From the NCBI GenBank assembly GCA_019351975.1, contig JABBOG010000020.1:1-62779 (forward strand): 62,779 nt of DNA, in the 5' to 3' direction. Shown here in pieces: positions 22,632 to 31,833 of this stretch (positions within the stretch are counted from its first letter, which is position 1; every line of letters starts with the position of its first letter). The notes beneath the pieces are model-generated. The model ran no database searches, was not told the DNA's origin, and saw only the letters and a list, made by a program, of their open reading frames with translations. Position numbers and translations under genes: made by a program. This DNA is from Acidobacteriota bacterium (GTDB lineage Bacteria; Acidobacteriota; Terriglobia; Terriglobales; Acidobacteriaceae).

Positions 22632-22785
22632 AAGGTGCTTGGGCGGCGGGTGGGTCGCTGGAGGGTTTTAGGGGTAAGGGGTGCTTACGGGGACTGCTAA
22701 ACGTCCGCCGATAGTCGTTGTGATTTGAATACTTAGGGTTCAAGAGTATGGCGGGGAGCGGTGGTGTCCTCTGACGGGCTAGGAC

Positions 22786-22876
22786 AGCTCTGATTCGGTT
22801 CGAAGCATGTCCCCTCCGGGGCTGAAGCCCCTGTACTTTTGGGTGTGTTATGGACGGGCTGAAGCCCGTCCCCTTC
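22786..22876. repeat. Dispersed palindromic repeat, family A, copy 2
   Basis: Second copy of the element at 2616-2704, in the same orientation, with the same two GGCTGAAGCC-type hairpins and a drifting spacer. It occupies part of the 591-base gene-free interval 22544-23134. Apart from this copy and the nested inverted repeat, that interval shows only a GGTTG-atg-CAACC hairpin near 23079 and no gene. Confidence 0.75.
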
Positions 22877-23134
22877 AACTGAGCGCCTTCATCTGAGGCT
22901 CTCTATGGCTGCGGTGTAATTCAGAGCTTTGCCGAGCCACTCCTATGCGTTAAGGCTGAAGTGGTGGTGTCCCTCGTCTCCGACGACGAGGAAAGAAAGG
23001 CCTAGTGTGCGCTTTCTGAGTTCTGACTTTACACAGGCTTATGGGCACGCTCAGGGAAAATGTTGAGGGATTTTTTTGGTTGATGCAACCTTCTGAGGCG
23101 GGAAATCCATCTTTGATTCAGGAGTTCCTCTTCC

Positions 23135-24868
23135 ATGATGTTCAGAATGTTTGTTCCCGCACTTGCCGTGCTTGCCGGTGGTACTGCTCTTTTTGCGCAA
23201 ACGATGCCGAGCTTTGAGCTTAGCCGCGATGCCTACCCCGCGTATAGCGCGATGAGCATCGCGCAGGGCGACTTTAATGGCGATGGAAAGGCGGATGTCG
23301 TGGAGGGCGGGGGTAAGACACCGACGACGATTACGCTGCGGCTGGGCAATGGTGATGGGACGTTTCAGGCTCCGATAGCGGTAGGCCAAGCGGACAGCGC
23401 GGAGGTTGCGGCGGTTGCTGCGGCGGACATGAATGGGGACGGAAAGCTGGATGTGGTGGCGTTGTGCATTGGCGGAACGTTCGATGTGTTTTATGGCAAT
23501 GGGGACGGCACGTTCCAGCAAAAGGTCTCGGTTGCGACGATGTACTCGCCGCTCTCGATGACGGTGGGGAATTATTACGGCGATGGGATGCTGGGCGTGG
23601 CGGTTGGCGATGAGAACGGCAATGTGGAGGTGTACAAGAGCGTCGGCGGTGGGAGTTTCTCGATTGGAAATACGGTTCAGGTGAGCACGGGTGCTGCGGT
23701 GTCGCAGGTGAAGGCGGGCGACATGAACGATGACGGCGTGGTGGACCTTGGGGTGTTGACGACGAAGGGCGCGTATGTGCTGTGGGGGGATAACAAGGGA
23801 GGGTTTACGCCGGTGTTGTTGCAGGCGTATTCGGACGGGGCGGACCTGAATGTTAATGATTTGAACCAGGATGGGAAGGCGGACATTCTGGTGTCGTATG
23901 GCTGCAGCGACAGTGCAGCGTGCGCGGGGATGGATGTGTTTTACGCGCAGGGGAACGGGAAGACGATGTATCGGCATTTGTTCAGCGATGGGAGCGTGGG
24001 TGCGGGGTCGTCTCCGTGGGCTGCGGACGTGAACGGGGATGGGATTGCGGATGTGGTGGAGCAGACTTCGACGCCGAGTGGTGTGATGGGGATTTTCGTG
24101 TGGCTGGGACATGCGGATGGATCGTTCCAGCAGACGGCGCAGCAGTTTATTTCGGCACCGGGATCGGCCGGAGGATTGGTTCCGGGAGACTGGAACCGTG
24201 ACGGCATGATTGATTTTGCGCAGACGCAGCCGGGATATGGCGTGACGGAGTTTTACATCAATGGTGGGGAGCGTGCGCCGTGTGCTACGAGCAGCATCAA
24301 CCAGACGGTGACGGTGTGCGTTCCGGTAGATGGGGCGTATGTGCCGAGTCCGGTCATGATTGAGGCGAACGCGTATGACATGGCGCCAGTGACGGCGCTG
24401 CAGGAGTATGTCGATTACAAGCTGGTGTACTCGAAGCATGCGACGAGCTTCAGCACGAGCTTGGAGGAGGCGCTGGGGCCGCATTCTCTGGTGACGAAGG
24501 CGTGGGATGCGCAGGGAAACAGCTATCGCTCGGACAGAAATATTACGGTGTTCAGTGGAACGCCGGGCGTAGCGTGTCCGGCGGCGCTAGGAGCGGCGGC
24601 GATCTGTCTGCCGGAGGGAACGAGTGGCTCGCCGGTGCATGTGCTGGCGAATGGATACACGCCGAATGTGCCGACGGCAGCGCAGCTCTATGTGGATGGC
24701 AAGCTGGTGGTGAACCAGACGGGATGCGTGAATGGTTCGTGCTCAGGTGGGACGTCGTATGTGGACAGCTACCAGAACTTGACGGCTGGGACGCATGATC
24801 TGGTGTTCAAGCTGTGGGATGCGCAAGGGAAGACGTATGTGGCGCAGAAGACGGTGACGGTGAATTGA
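23135..24868 (+). CDS. Secreted FG-GAP/VCBS repeat protein with C-terminal Ig-like modules
   Basis: A 577-residue exported protein. The signal peptide (MFVPALAVLAGGTALFAQ) leads into about six FG-GAP/VCBS repeats, each with a calcium-binding D-x-N-x-D-G motif (DFNGDGKADV, DMNGDGKLDV, DMNDDGVVDL, DLNQDGKADI, DVNGDGIADV, DWNRDGMIDF), which form an integrin-like beta-propeller. From about residue 385 two similar Ig-like modules follow, each opening with C-P/V...V-C-L/V-P and ending in LVxKxWDAQG. Paired cysteines fit extracellular folding. The role is probably adhesion or carbohydrate binding; no catalytic residues are seen. ATG 23135 follows CAGGAG. It is transcribed in the same direction as the VWA and S9 peptidase genes. 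Confidence 0.85.
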   Translation: MMFRMFVPALAVLAGGTALFAQTMPSFELSRDAYPAYSAMSIAQGDFNGDGKADVVEGGGKTPTTITLRLGNGDGTFQAPIAVGQADSAEVAAVAAADMNGDGKLDVVALCIGGTFDVFYGNGDGTFQQKVSVATMYSPLSMTVGNYYGDGMLGVAVGDENGNVEVYKSVGGGSFSIGNTVQVSTGAAVSQVKAGDMNDDGVVDLGVLTTKGAYVLWGDNKGGFTPVLLQAYSDGADLNVNDLNQDGKADILVSYGCSDSAACAGMDVFYAQGNGKTMYRHLFSDGSVGAGSSPWAADVNGDGIADVVEQTSTPSGVMGIFVWLGHADGSFQQTAQQFISAPGSAGGLVPGDWNRDGMIDFAQTQPGYGVTEFYINGGERAPCATSSINQTVTVCVPVDGAYVPSPVMIEANAYDMAPVTALQEYVDYKLVYSKHATSFSTSLEEALGPHSLVTKAWDAQGNSYRSDRNITVFSGTPGVACPAALGAAAICLPEGTSGSPVHVLANGYTPNVPTAAQLYVDGKLVVNQTGCVNGSCSGGTSYVDSYQNLTAGTHDLVFKLWDAQGKTYVAQKTVTVN

Positions 24869-24950
24869 GGTCTGCGGCATAGATGGGGGAGCGGTCTGCG
24901 CGGCAATGGTACTGTGCCAATGTTATAAAGTGGCGGCAGAGGGAATTGGT

Positions 24951-25901
24951 ATGCGTCGGCCGCTCACAGTCCGCTGCTTTGTCGCAGTGTTGGTTTCATG
25001 CGCGATGTCTTGCGGGGCTCAGACGAATAGTGTGATGACGCAGGACGCGGCTGCGTATCGACTCAAGGTGGCTGTCGATGAAGTCAATCTAACGTTTCAT
25101 GCGGAAGACGTGCATGGGCTGCCGGCCCAGAACTTGAAGCTCAGTGACTTGAGGCTGACGGATGATGGCGAGCCGCCGCTGAAGATTCTGGATTTAAAGC
25201 TGCTAGAGAATTTACCGGTGCGAGCAGGCATTCTCATCGACACGAGTGATTCGATGACTGCCGCGCTTCCCTTGGCGCGAAGCATCGCGGCGGCATACGC
25301 GGAGAAGATGTTGCGACGGTCGACGGATCAGGCTTTCGTTGCAGCGTTTGGACGGGTTGAGAATGTTGTGCAGCCGTGGACGAACGACCCTTCGGCGATT
25401 ATGGAAGGGGTTCGCACGGTGACCGGGGCGCGTGCCGATCCAATCTCTGGAACTGCTGTGTACGATGCGCTGTTTCGAACCTGTTTGTATCAGTTCGGTG
25501 CAATCGATCACGGGGCGAGTGGAAACTTCATTCTTCTCTTTTCGGATGGAGCGGACAATGCGAGCTACGTTTCGCTGGCGGACGCCGTTGACATGTGCCA
25601 GCGTAGTAACACGACGATCTATGATTTCCATAGACTTCAGGGAGGAGATGCGGGCGACGCAGAGACGCTGCTCAAGCTTGCGAAAGAGACGGGCGGCCGC
25701 ATGTTTCTCGACGATGGTTCTGCGGAAGGTATTTATGATGACCTGCGAAGCATTGAGGGAGAAATGCGGAACCGTTATCGGCTGATCTACAGGCCGGTGG
25801 CGATGAAGCACGACGGCGCATTCCACAGCGTCGCGTTGGAAGCGCCGGACAGCTTCGACATCCTTGAGGTGCGTTCGGGGTACTATGCGCCGGGGCGCTA
25901 A
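24951..25901 (+). CDS. Secreted VWA protein of the acidobacterial VWFA-related family
   Basis: A 316-residue exported protein matching the acidobacterial VWFA-related family (TIGR03436 by memory). After a signal peptide ending in SCGAQ comes a short beta domain (VNLTFHAEDVHGLPAQNLKLSDLRLTDDG, split by this family's typical spacing) and then a von Willebrand A domain: the MIDAS DTSDSM (D-x-S-x-S), the threonine loop near SGTAVYDAL and LLFSDGADN. The C-terminus RNRYRLIYRP...GYYAPGR is the typical ending. It probably binds a partner through a metal ion. ATG 24951 was chosen because it begins the signal peptide and follows GAGGGA; a TATAAA hexamer lies at 24924-24929. Confidence 0.87.
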   Translation: MRRPLTVRCFVAVLVSCAMSCGAQTNSVMTQDAAAYRLKVAVDEVNLTFHAEDVHGLPAQNLKLSDLRLTDDGEPPLKILDLKLLENLPVRAGILIDTSDSMTAALPLARSIAAAYAEKMLRRSTDQAFVAAFGRVENVVQPWTNDPSAIMEGVRTVTGARADPISGTAVYDALFRTCLYQFGAIDHGASGNFILLFSDGADNASYVSLADAVDMCQRSNTTIYDFHRLQGGDAGDAETLLKLAKETGGRMFLDDGSAEGIYDDLRSIEGEMRNRYRLIYRPVAMKHDGAFHSVALEAPDSFDILEVRSGYYAPGR

Positions 25902-26004
25902 GAAGCGTTGGGTGAAGCGGTGGATTCGCGCGGATGAGGGGTTTTGGGCTAGGCTGGTGGAACTGCTGTCTTGCGCAAAATTTACCTCATAGGAAGTTAC
26001 GACT

Positions 26005-28464
26005 ATGCTGAATCGCCGGTGTCTGTTTGTGTGTTCGCTTGTGGGTGTGTTGGGTGCGCTGCCGTTGATGGCGCAGAGGGTGTACACGGCGCAGGACTAT
26101 ACGCAGGCGGAACGGTGGATGTCGTACAACGTGAATGGGCTGGTGCACCACACGGTACGAGGCGTGGAGTATCTGCCGGATGGGCGGGTGTTTTATCGTG
26201 ATCCCGGGGTGGGCGGGACGCAGTACATGATTGCCGGGCCGGGAGCGGGTGGCGGGAGGTGGACGACTGCTCCTGCGTTCGACAACGCGAAGCTGGCGGC
26301 GGCGCTGACGGACGCCATGGGCGATGAGGGAAAGAAGACACCGGTGGAGGCTGGAGCGCTGGGCGTGACGGGGTATGCGGCCGAGGCGAATGGCGGGTTT
26401 GCAGTGACGACGCGTGATGGGGTGTTCCACTGCGATGCTTCCGTGGTGAGGTGCACGAAGGAGCCGGAGCCGCCGAGCGGCGAGAAGGTTCCGGACAAGG
26501 CAGACACGGCGGGAAACAACGGAGGGAAGAAGAAGGCTGCAGTGGTCGCGAGGCGCCATGCGGGTACGGAGAATGTGTCGCCGGATAAGACGATGGCTGC
26601 GTTTATTCGCGACAATAATCTTTGGGTGCGGACGGTGGCTACGGGCGCAGAGAAGCAGTTGACCGCGGATGGCGTGGAGGACTTTGGGTATGCGACGGAT
26701 AATGCGGGGTGGCAGCACTCGGATGCGGCGATTCTGACGTGGTCGGCGGATGGGAAGAAGATTGCGACGTTCCAGCAGGACCAGCGGAGGACGGGAATGA
26801 TGTACCTGGTGCCGACGACGGACAGGCATCCGGTGCTGGAGGCTTGGCGGTATCCGCTGGTGGGGGACAAGGACGTTACGATGATCGAGCCGGTGGTGAT
26901 CGATGTGGCGACGGCGAAGGTGGTGCGGTTGAAGACGCCGCCGATGGAGCATCGCAGCATGGAGTGCGATGACGTGAGCTGCGATGGCGATGGGAAGTGG
27001 AACGATGTGGCGTTCTCGGAGGACGATGCGCACCTGGGGTTTGTGGCGACGTCGCGGGACCACAAGGATGAGTATGTGCGCGAGGCGGATACGGCGACGG
27101 GAGCGGTGCGCGAGGTGTACCACGAGCATGTGGACACGTACTACGGATGGCAGAGCAAGACGGACTGGAAGTACATGCCGGAGCTGAATGAGTTTTTGTG
27201 GGTGAGCGAGCGGAGCGACTGGGCGCAGCTTTATTTATACGACCTGACGACGGGCAAGCTGAAGAACCAGATTACGCATGGCGATGGGCCGGTGGCCGAT
27301 GTGAAGGCGGTAGACGAGAAGAACCGCGTGATCTACTTCATGGCGACGGGCAAGGAGAAGGGCGAAGATCCTTACTTTCAGAACTACTATCGGGTGGACT
27401 TTGATGGGAAGAACCAGAGGCTGCTGACGCCGGAGGTCGCGACGCATGATGTGACGGCGGCGAAGGACGGAAGCACGTTTGTGGATGTGTACTCGACGGT
27501 GAATACGCCGCAGACTGCGGTGCTGCGCGACAGCGACGGGAGGGTGCTGGTGGGGTTGGGGAAACAGGATATTTCGGCGCTGCTGGCGGAGGGATGGAAG
27601 GCGCCGGAGCGGGTTGAGATGAAGGCGCGAGATGGAGTGACGCCGATCTACGGGATCATGTTCAAGCCGACGACGTTCGATGCGGCGAAGAAGTATCCGG
27701 TGGTGGATTATGTGTATCCGGGGCCGCAGGATGGGTCGTGCTCGGTGTTTGGGCCGCCGGGATTTGAGGCTGCGCGGGGTGATTTGCAGGCGATGGCGGA
27801 CCTGGGATTTGTGGTGGTGTGCATCGATGGAATGGGGAATCCGCACCGGTCGAAGAGCTTCCACGATGCGTATGCGGACAGCCCGGCGGTGATGGGACAG
27901 GCGACGATTCCGGACCAGGTGGCCGGGATCAAGGATCTGGCGTCGAAGGATGCGTGGATCGATCTGGACAGGGTAGGGATCACGGGGCACTCGGGGGGCG
28001 GGAATGCGACGGCTTCAGCGATGTTCCACTTTCCGGATTTCTTCAAGGTGGGATGGGCGGAGAGCGGAAACCACGATCAGCGGGAGTACGAAGATGATTG
28101 GGACGAGCGATGGGCTGGGCTGGAGGTGATTGGACCGGATGGCCAAGACAACTATGCTGCGCAGGCGAACGAGGGGTACGCGAAGAACCTGAAGGGGCAC
28201 CTGATGCTGGTGCATGGAACGATGGACGACAACGTTCCGCCAAACAACACGCTGCTGGTGGTGGATGCGTTGATCAAGGCGAACAAGGATTTCGACATGC
28301 TGATGATTCCAAATGTGCCGCACGGATATATGGCAGCGACGCCGTATGTGATGAAGCGGCGGTGGGATTATTTTGTGCGGTATCTTGCGGGGGGAGTTCC
28401 TGCGATGGACTTCCAGCCGAAGTCGTATGCGGAGATCGTGAAGGCGTATTACGCGGCGCAGTAG
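26005..28464 (+). CDS. Secreted S9 prolyl oligopeptidase family peptidase (DPP-IV-like)
   Basis: An 819-residue exported serine peptidase. The signal peptide (to about residue 24, PLMAQ) is followed by an eight-bladed propeller region (to about 560) and an alpha/beta hydrolase domain. The catalytic triad is Ser663 in GHSGGG, Asp741 in GTMDDNV and His773 in NVPHGYM, the same order and spacing as dipeptidyl peptidase IV. The nucleophile elbow is GHSGGG in place of the more common GWSYGG. It probably removes dipeptides from peptides with Pro or Ala at position 2, in line with a proteolytic lifestyle. ATG 26005 has AGGAAG before it, and a bidirectional terminator follows. Confidence 0.92.
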   Translation: MLNRRCLFVCSLVGVLGALPLMAQRVYTAQDYTQAERWMSYNVNGLVHHTVRGVEYLPDGRVFYRDPGVGGTQYMIAGPGAGGGRWTTAPAFDNAKLAAALTDAMGDEGKKTPVEAGALGVTGYAAEANGGFAVTTRDGVFHCDASVVRCTKEPEPPSGEKVPDKADTAGNNGGKKKAAVVARRHAGTENVSPDKTMAAFIRDNNLWVRTVATGAEKQLTADGVEDFGYATDNAGWQHSDAAILTWSADGKKIATFQQDQRRTGMMYLVPTTDRHPVLEAWRYPLVGDKDVTMIEPVVIDVATAKVVRLKTPPMEHRSMECDDVSCDGDGKWNDVAFSEDDAHLGFVATSRDHKDEYVREADTATGAVREVYHEHVDTYYGWQSKTDWKYMPELNEFLWVSERSDWAQLYLYDLTTGKLKNQITHGDGPVADVKAVDEKNRVIYFMATGKEKGEDPYFQNYYRVDFDGKNQRLLTPEVATHDVTAAKDGSTFVDVYSTVNTPQTAVLRDSDGRVLVGLGKQDISALLAEGWKAPERVEMKARDGVTPIYGIMFKPTTFDAAKKYPVVDYVYPGPQDGSCSVFGPPGFEAARGDLQAMADLGFVVVCIDGMGNPHRSKSFHDAYADSPAVMGQATIPDQVAGIKDLASKDAWIDLDRVGITGHSGGGNATASAMFHFPDFFKVGWAESGNHDQREYEDDWDERWAGLEVIGPDGQDNYAAQANEGYAKNLKGHLMLVHGTMDDNVPPNNTLLVVDALIKANKDFDMLMIPNVPHGYMAATPYVMKRRWDYFVRYLAGGVPAMDFQPKSYAEIVKAYYAAQ

Positions 28465-28483
28465 ACGGCTTTCGTGCAAAGGG

Positions 28484-28511
28484 AAAGCCCGCCGATGTAC
28501 TGGCGGGCTTT
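28484..28511. terminator. Bidirectional terminator between convergent genes
   Basis: AAAGCCCGCC (28484-28493), loop GATGTACT, GGCGGGCTTT (28502-28511): a 10-bp perfect stem with A- and T-ends, shared by the S9 peptidase gene and the lipoprotein gene. Confidence 0.85.
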
Positions 28512-28530
28512 GGTGCGGGATCGGTCGGAG

Positions 28531-29169
28531 TTACTGAACGATCTTGCCGTCTGCGGGTGTTGCCGCGTTGTTGTTCGAGTCGGCGTTGTTGGGTTGAACC
28601 TGCCATCCGTTGGAGGTGTCGACGAGCGTTGCGGTTCCTGTACCGTTGCCGGCGAGGTCGCTTTGTACCTTGGGAAAGGCATTTTCGATCTCGGCGTTCT
28701 TGACCCAATCGGGTGCGTCGGTGAACTTGTAGTGATAGTTGACGGTGGTTGTTGCGCCGGGCTGACCGCTGTTGGGGGTGGAGTTGTCGATGGAGGCGAC
28801 GGTGCGTTTGCCGAAGCAGAAGTTACCGGCACCGGGCTGGTTGGGATCTGCGGTCCAGTCGCTGCGGCCTTTGTCGCTGAGGTCGTAGTTGATCTCCTGC
28901 CTGGAGAGGATGACGACCTTCTTTTCGCTGGTGGTACGGGTGAGCAGACCTTGATCGACGAGTGCTGCGAACGGAGCGTTTTTATCCTTGTCGGAGGCTG
29001 CAACCTGAGTTGGGAACTGCTGGGGATTGGAGAAGAGGCAATCGGGGTGGGCGGAGAAGTAGGAGTCGATGGCCGACTTGTAGTTGGAGGTGTTGTCTGT
29101 CGTTTTTTTGCATCCGGCGACCAGAAAAAGGGTAGCTGCTGCGATGGTTACACGATGAATCTTTGTCAT
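28531..29169 (-). CDS. Predicted lipoprotein of unknown function
   Basis: A 212-residue lipoprotein. The N-terminus MTKIHRVTIAAATLFLVAGC has a clear lipobox (LVAG-Cys20), so it is lipid-anchored. The mature part includes SYFSAHPDCLFSNPQQFP, a charged middle with two possible helix-turn segments (FAALVDQGLLTRT, INYDLSDKGR) that recalls winged-helix-like modules, and NFCFGKRTVASID, then an Asn/Ala-rich tail. Two mature cysteines could form a disulphide. ATG 29169 is preferred over the GTG five codons upstream because that GTG overlaps the GAGGAA ribosome-binding site. It is a single gene. I do not recognise the family beyond this. Confidence 0.75.
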   Translation of the reverse strand: MTKIHRVTIAAATLFLVAGCKKTTDNTSNYKSAIDSYFSAHPDCLFSNPQQFPTQVAASDKDKNAPFAALVDQGLLTRTTSEKKVVILSRQEINYDLSDKGRSDWTADPNQPGAGNFCFGKRTVASIDNSTPNSGQPGATTTVNYHYKFTDAPDWVKNAEIENAFPKVQSDLAGNGTGTATLVDTSNGWQVQPNNADSNNNAATPADGKIVQ

Positions 29170-29332
29170 GGGTAAATTCCTCACTCGCGGTGAGATGCGT
29201 GGTGTAGCGGCTTTGGTTTTGAGCGGTTGGAAGGAATTGTAAGCGAGCGCAATCGGGGGGGGTGGGGGAGGTTTGGGATTGCGCCGGCGGCGGCTTTGGG
29301 CTGCGGGCGCGTAAGCAGGCAGCGTCTCGAAC

Positions 29333-29370
29333 TGTGACAGCGAATTGCAGAAGATTTACAGTCATTTATT
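29333..29370 (+). promoter_or_regulatory. Weak candidate Pho box before phoB
   Basis: At exact 11-bp steps: TGTGA (29333), ATTGC (29344), TTTAC (29355), TTATT (29366). Two units match the stronger boxes before pstC and the porin gene, the others poorly. If real, it implies PhoB autoregulation. Confidence 0.3.
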
Positions 29371-29387
29371 GGTTTGGCATGGGCGAA

Positions 29388-29405
29388 CGCGCTAAGCTTA
29401 GCGCG
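29388..29405. promoter_or_regulatory. Perfect 18-bp palindrome in the phoB leader
   Basis: CGCGCTAAG/CTTAGCGCG is a perfect dyad with no loop, centred 41 bases before the phoB start. The lack of a loop favours a dimeric protein operator over an RNA hairpin. Confidence 0.5.
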
Positions 29406-29437
29406 GAAGCGGTTACGTATCCGCGATTGGAGCGTGT

Positions 29438-30181
29438 GTGAGTCAGGTGATTTTTGTGCTGGAGGACGATGCCGACATTCGGCGGCTGGTGCAGTATCAG
29501 CTGGAGGGTGCGGGATATACGGTGCGTGCGTACCCGGCGATGGGAACGATTGTGCAGGACGCGGAGCGGCAGCGGCCAGCGCTGTTTTTGCTGGATATCA
29601 TGGTTCCGGGCGGCGATGGGCTGGATTTGTGCAGGAGATTGCGCCTGAACACCTCGCTCGCGAGTGTGCCAATCATCTTTTTGACGGCACGAGCGGCGGA
29701 GAACGACCGGGTGCAAGGATTGGAGTTGGGCGCGGATGACTACATTACCAAGCCGTTTGCCATGCGGGAGTTGCTGGCGCGGGTGAAGGCGGTGCTGCGA
29801 CGGTTTGAGCGTCCGGAGCAGACGGGCGGATCGCCGACGCTGAAGATCGATACGCTGGAGATTGACGGGAGCTCGATGCAGCTGCGGGTGAACAATGAGC
29901 TGGTGACGACGACGGCGACGGAGTTCCGGTTGCTGGAGTATCTGGCGCGGCATCCGGGGAGGGTATTCAGCCGCGATCATTTACTGGATGCGGTGTGGGG
30001 CGACGCGCGGTTCGTGACACCGCGGAGTGTGGACGTGTATGTCCGGCGGATACGAGAGAAGATTGAGGTAGACCCGGAGGTTCCCCGGTTTCTGAAGACG
30101 ATGCGGGGAGCGGGATACAGGTTCGATCTTCCGAAGGGAAGAGAGGGAATGGGTCGTGCGCTGGAGACGGCAACCGAGTAG
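29438..30181 (+). CDS. phoB: OmpR/PhoB-family response regulator, probable PhoB
   Basis: A 247-residue regulator. The receiver domain (1-120) has the acidic pocket Glu9-Asp10-Asp11, phospho-acceptor Asp53 (LLDIMVPGGDG), switch Thr83 and Lys105 (YITKPF). The C-terminal winged-helix domain (about 140-235) includes TATEFRLLEYLARHPGRVFSR, split into its usual helices, and VDVYVRRIREKI, the DNA-recognition helix. GTG 29438 starts it, with GGAG just before. Assigned as PhoB because phoR follows directly and the rest of the Pho regulon lies downstream with PhoB-type sites. It would activate phosphate-starvation genes when phosphorylated by PhoR. Confidence 0.9.
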   Translation: MSQVIFVLEDDADIRRLVQYQLEGAGYTVRAYPAMGTIVQDAERQRPALFLLDIMVPGGDGLDLCRRLRLNTSLASVPIIFLTARAAENDRVQGLELGADDYITKPFAMRELLARVKAVLRRFERPEQTGGSPTLKIDTLEIDGSSMQLRVNNELVTTTATEFRLLEYLARHPGRVFSRDHLLDAVWGDARFVTPRSVDVYVRRIREKIEVDPEVPRFLKTMRGAGYRFDLPKGREGMGRALETATE

Positions 30182-30200
30182 GCTGCTGGTGTGGGGTTAA

Positions 30201-31571
30201 ATGGTGCGACGAAGTCTTTATCTGACGCTGTTATGGCGCGCTGCAATCGGCGCGCTGGTGGTGGGCGCGGCGGTGCTGGTGATGCCGCACTGGTGGATGG
30301 TGCTGGTGGTTGGGCTGGTGACGGCGGCGTGGGTGTCGTGGGTGAGTACGCTGGTCGTGACGAATGCAGTCGAGGCGATGGAATCTGCGGCGGGTGCCGT
30401 GGGTAGCGGATTGGGTGAAGGGGGAGTGCGCGAGCCTGCGTTTCGGCAGATGGATGGTTTGGCGTATGCGTTGGAGTTGTCTGCGGCGGAGGTGAAGAAG
30501 CGGTTGGAGGCGAGTGCGGAGAGCCGTGGGCAGCTGGAGGCGCTGCTGGACTCGATGCAGGATGGCGTGACGAGTGTGGACGCTGGAGGAAGGATTGTGT
30601 GGGCGAACCGGCCGATGCAGCGGCTGGTGGCGGAGTCGTCGGGAACGGTGCGCGCGGGACGGTCACTGGTGCAGACGATACGTGCACCGGAGGTGTTGCG
30701 CTGCGTGCAGGAGGCGTTGGAGCAGAGGAAGGTTGCGGAGTTGAGGCCGGTGTCGCTGCAGCCAGGGAGGATCTTTGCGGTGAGCGCAGCACCGATGCCG
30801 GAGGGCGGAGCGGTGGTGGTGTTGCAGGATATTACGCGTATGGAGCAGGTGGAGAGGACGCAGCGGGAGTTTGTGGCGAACGTTTCGCACGAGCTGCGGA
30901 CGCCGCTGACATCGATCTCGGGCTATGTGGAGATGATGTTGGAGGACCAGCGGATCGCGGCGGTTTGTACGCCCCAGATGCGGGAGTTCCTGGAGGCGAT
31001 CTACAAGAGCGCGAAGAGGATGGCGCGGCTGACGGACGATCTGCTGGCGATGGCAAAGGTGGACTCAGGGGAACAAAAGCTGCGGCCTCAGCCAGTGGAG
31101 GTGAGCCTCTTGCTGGGAGAGGCTGAGGACGCTGTGGCAGGATTGGTGCGGGACAGGCAGGGGGAACTGAGCGTCGAAGCGTATCCGGACATTGAGGTGA
31201 TGGCGGATCTGGATGCGATTCTACAGGTTTTTAGCAATTTGATTGAGAACGCGCTGAACTACGGAAAGAGCGGAAAAAAGGGCGCGACTGTGGTGCTGCG
31301 TGCTGCGGTGGTGCCGGGTGTGGTGGAAGAGGTGCAGTTCTGCGTGGAGGATTTTGGCGCGGGGATTGCATCGGAGCATCTGGGGCGGCTGTTCGAGCGA
31401 TTTTACCGGGTCGATAAGGCGCGGTCGAGGGAGTCCGGTGGGACAGGTCTGGGGCTTGCGATTGCGAAGCATATTGTGGAGGCGCACAGAGGCCGAATGT
31501 GGGTGGAGAGTGACTTGGGTCGTGGGAGCAGATTTTGCTTTACGCTGCCGTGCGTTCGAACGGAGCGCTGA
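30201..31571 (+). CDS. phoR: Phosphate-regulon sensor histidine kinase, probable PhoR
   Basis: A 456-residue kinase. Two N-terminal membrane segments (about 10-50) are separated by almost no periplasmic loop, as in PhoR proteins that sense Pst/PhoU state rather than an external ligand. A PAS domain follows (about 108-215; [20 protein letters not shown]), then the dimerisation helix with His230 in [13 protein letters not shown], and an ATPase domain with N box [10 protein letters not shown]1 DFGAG and G2 GTGLGLAIA. It lies 19 bases after phoB in the same operon. It is expected to phosphorylate PhoB under phosphate limitation. Confidence 0.9.
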   Translation: MVRRSLYLTLLWRAAIGALVVGAAVLVMPHWWMVLVVGLVTAAWVSWVSTLVVTNAVEAMESAAGAVGSGLGEGGVREPAFRQMDGLAYALELSAAEVKKRLEASAESRGQLEALLDSMQDGVTSVDAGGRIVWANRPMQRLVAESSGTVRAGRSLVQTIRAPEVLRCVQEALEQRKVAELRPVSLQPGRIFAVSAAPMPEGGAVVVLQDITRMEQVERTQREFVANVSHELRTPLTSISGYVEMMLEDQRIAAVCTPQMREFLEAIYKSAKRMARLTDDLLAMAKVDSGEQKLRPQPVEVSLLLGEAEDAVAGLVRDRQGELSVEAYPDIEVMADLDAILQVFSNLIENALNYGKSGKKGATVVLRAAVVPGVVEEVQFCVEDFGAGIASEHLGRLFERFYRVDKARSRESGGTGLGLAIAKHIVEAHRGRMWVESDLGRGSRFCFTLPCVRTER

Positions 31572-31600
31572 ATGCGGTCGTTATCACCTGCGGCGGCTGA

Positions 31601-31616
31601 TTCACACTCTATTCAT
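31601..31616 (+). promoter_or_regulatory. Upstream half Pho box
   Basis: TTCAC (31601-31605) and TTCAT (31612-31616), exactly 11 bp apart, about 90 bp upstream of the main Pho box. It matches the unit sequence of the other boxes. Confidence 0.4.
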
Positions 31617-31680
31617 AGTTCCTCCCGCGCTTGTGCCTGGCGATCCATCAGGTTCTTCAGGCTCCCGTAGAGATAAGTGA

Positions 31681-31740
31681 TTCATGGCCTTGGGAGGTTT
31701 TATTCATCTTCTATTCATCATTCATTACAGCCTTGTTCAT
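31681..31740 (+). promoter_or_regulatory. Pho box upstream of the phosphate-block porin
   Basis: TTCAT at 31703 and 31714, TTACA at 31725 and TTCAT at 31736, all at exact 11-bp steps, the helical spacing PhoB uses for tandem binding. A further TTCAT at 31681 is in the same phase (22 bp earlier). The interval 31572-31833 contains no gene. Confidence 0.65.
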
Positions 31741-31833
31741 ACAGGGTTGCGAGGATGATGGCACGGACAAACTTGGCAAGGGATTTTATGGGCCATTACG
31801 CGGTATGCGTGCCTTAGCCATCCGTCCAGAGGG

